Below, in pieces: positions 63,718-64,000 of a stretch of DNA of 64,000 nucleotides; within the stretch, counting starts at the first letter, position 1, and each line of letters opens with the position of its first letter. The notes beneath the pieces are model-generated. The model did no database searches. It was not told the DNA's origin and worked only from the letters and a program-made list of their open reading frames with translations. Location: positions 85,659-149,658 of the forward strand of contig JAGTSE010000005.1 of NCBI GenBank assembly GCA_018261615.1, given 5' to 3'. The stretch comes from Pseudomonadota bacterium. GTDB taxonomy: Bacteria; Pseudomonadota; Gammaproteobacteria; Enterobacterales; Enterobacteriaceae. The position numbers were made by a program, and so were the translations under genes.

Positions 63718-64000
63718 TCAGCCCTCCGCCTGTTTTCTCTTGTCGGCCAGTTGTGTGGCAAGCTGTGCACGCTTCACCGGGCTTTTATACAGTGCCATGT
63801 CCACGCCGGTCAGCGGCGGGCGATGCATGCCGAGTTGTGAGAAGACCGGCTCATTGTCCATGTCAAAGTTATAAAATTGTGCCTGCACCGCAACATGCAT
63901 ATGCAGCTCCTCAGCCAGAATATCCGCCGGGCGCGTCGCACCGTTCAGCTCCAGCGCACGCAGGCGCAGACAGAACGCCCGCACCAGTGCCGGGCTGATG
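63718..64000 (-). CDS. Unrecognised phage-associated protein, 5' part outside the window
   Basis: At least 94 codons; the frame is open to the window edge, so the true start is beyond 64000 (the first ATG inside is not a start). The visible part has a helical, Leu/Ala-rich N-terminal region (LRLRALELNGATRPADILAE), a central FYNFDMDNEPVFSQLGMHRP and a Lys/Gln-rich end (RAQLATQLADKRKQAEG). It ends 3 nt before the Ogr-like gene and is in the same operon. I do not recognise the family. Confidence 0.6.
   Translation of the reverse strand, partial: ISPALVRAFCLRLRALELNGATRPADILAEELHMHVAVQAQFYNFDMDNEPVFSQLGMHRPPLTGVDMALYKSPVKRAQLATQLADKRKQAEG

Overview
The window is a chromosomal segment of a member of the Enterobacteriaceae, most like Kosakonia or Enterobacter by gene content. 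The backbone follows the E. coli/Salmonella order fbp-mpl-yjgA-pmbA-cybC-(insert)-nrdG-nrdD-treC-treB-treR-mgtA-ridA-pyrI-pyrB-(arc genes)-tabA-argI-rraB-miaE-yjgM-yjgN-valS-holC-pepA-lptF-lptG-ahr-leuX. The species cannot be fixed from sequence reading alone.

Region 1 (1-7.2 kb) holds the tail of a chemoreceptor, then fbp, mpl, a periplasmic aldose-epimerase-like protein, yjgA/darP, pmbA and cytochrome b562. Region 2 (7.2-20.1 kb) interrupts the usual cybC-nrdG junction. It starts with a scar of a deleted divergent lysR/quinone-reductase pair. A ten-gene operon-like array follows: PRD protein, SFCGS protein, DUF4312, DUF4311, DUF4310, amidohydrolase, PLP enzyme, KDPG-type aldolase, secreted lactonase-like protein and BglG/MtlR-type regulator. 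It looks like an uncharacterised PTS-linked uptake and catabolic system. Next come a KdgM-type porin and a PL4 rhamnogalacturonate lyase, an AraC-family remnant and a relBE toxin-antitoxin pair.

Region 3 (20.1-33 kb) is classical backbone: anaerobic ribonucleotide reductase with FNR, NrdR and DnaA sites upstream, trehalose uptake and hydrolysis with its repressor, the mgtL-mgtA magnesium system, ridA, and pyrLBI with its attenuator. Region 4 (33-40.5 kb) is an arginine deiminase operon (arcA, arcC, arcB, permease, ArgR paralogue) beside tabA and argI, so three carbamoyltransferases (pyrB, arcB, argI) lie within 9 kb. Region 5 (40.5-54.3 kb) carries rraB, miaE, yjgM, a broken yjgN, valS-holC, pepA, lptFG, a fused dihydroxyacetone kinase and ahr.

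Region 6 (54.4-58 kb), just before tRNA-Leu leuX, is a cassette of two DUF2589 proteins, a T4-type lysozyme without a signal peptide, a secreted barnase-like protein whose active-site residues appear replaced, a small membrane ORF and a LuxR-type regulator. Region 7 (58.4-64 kb) is one end of a P4-like phage satellite inserted at leuX: a P4-type integrase, an AT-rich three-gene operon (PP2C phosphatase, Ser/Thr kinase, Ser/Thr kinase), an exact match to the 19-nt P2/P4 cos sequence, and an Ogr/Delta zinc-finger gene. The phosphatase-kinase-kinase operon occupies the position where P4 satellites carry anti-phage cargo and is the strongest candidate for an undescribed system.
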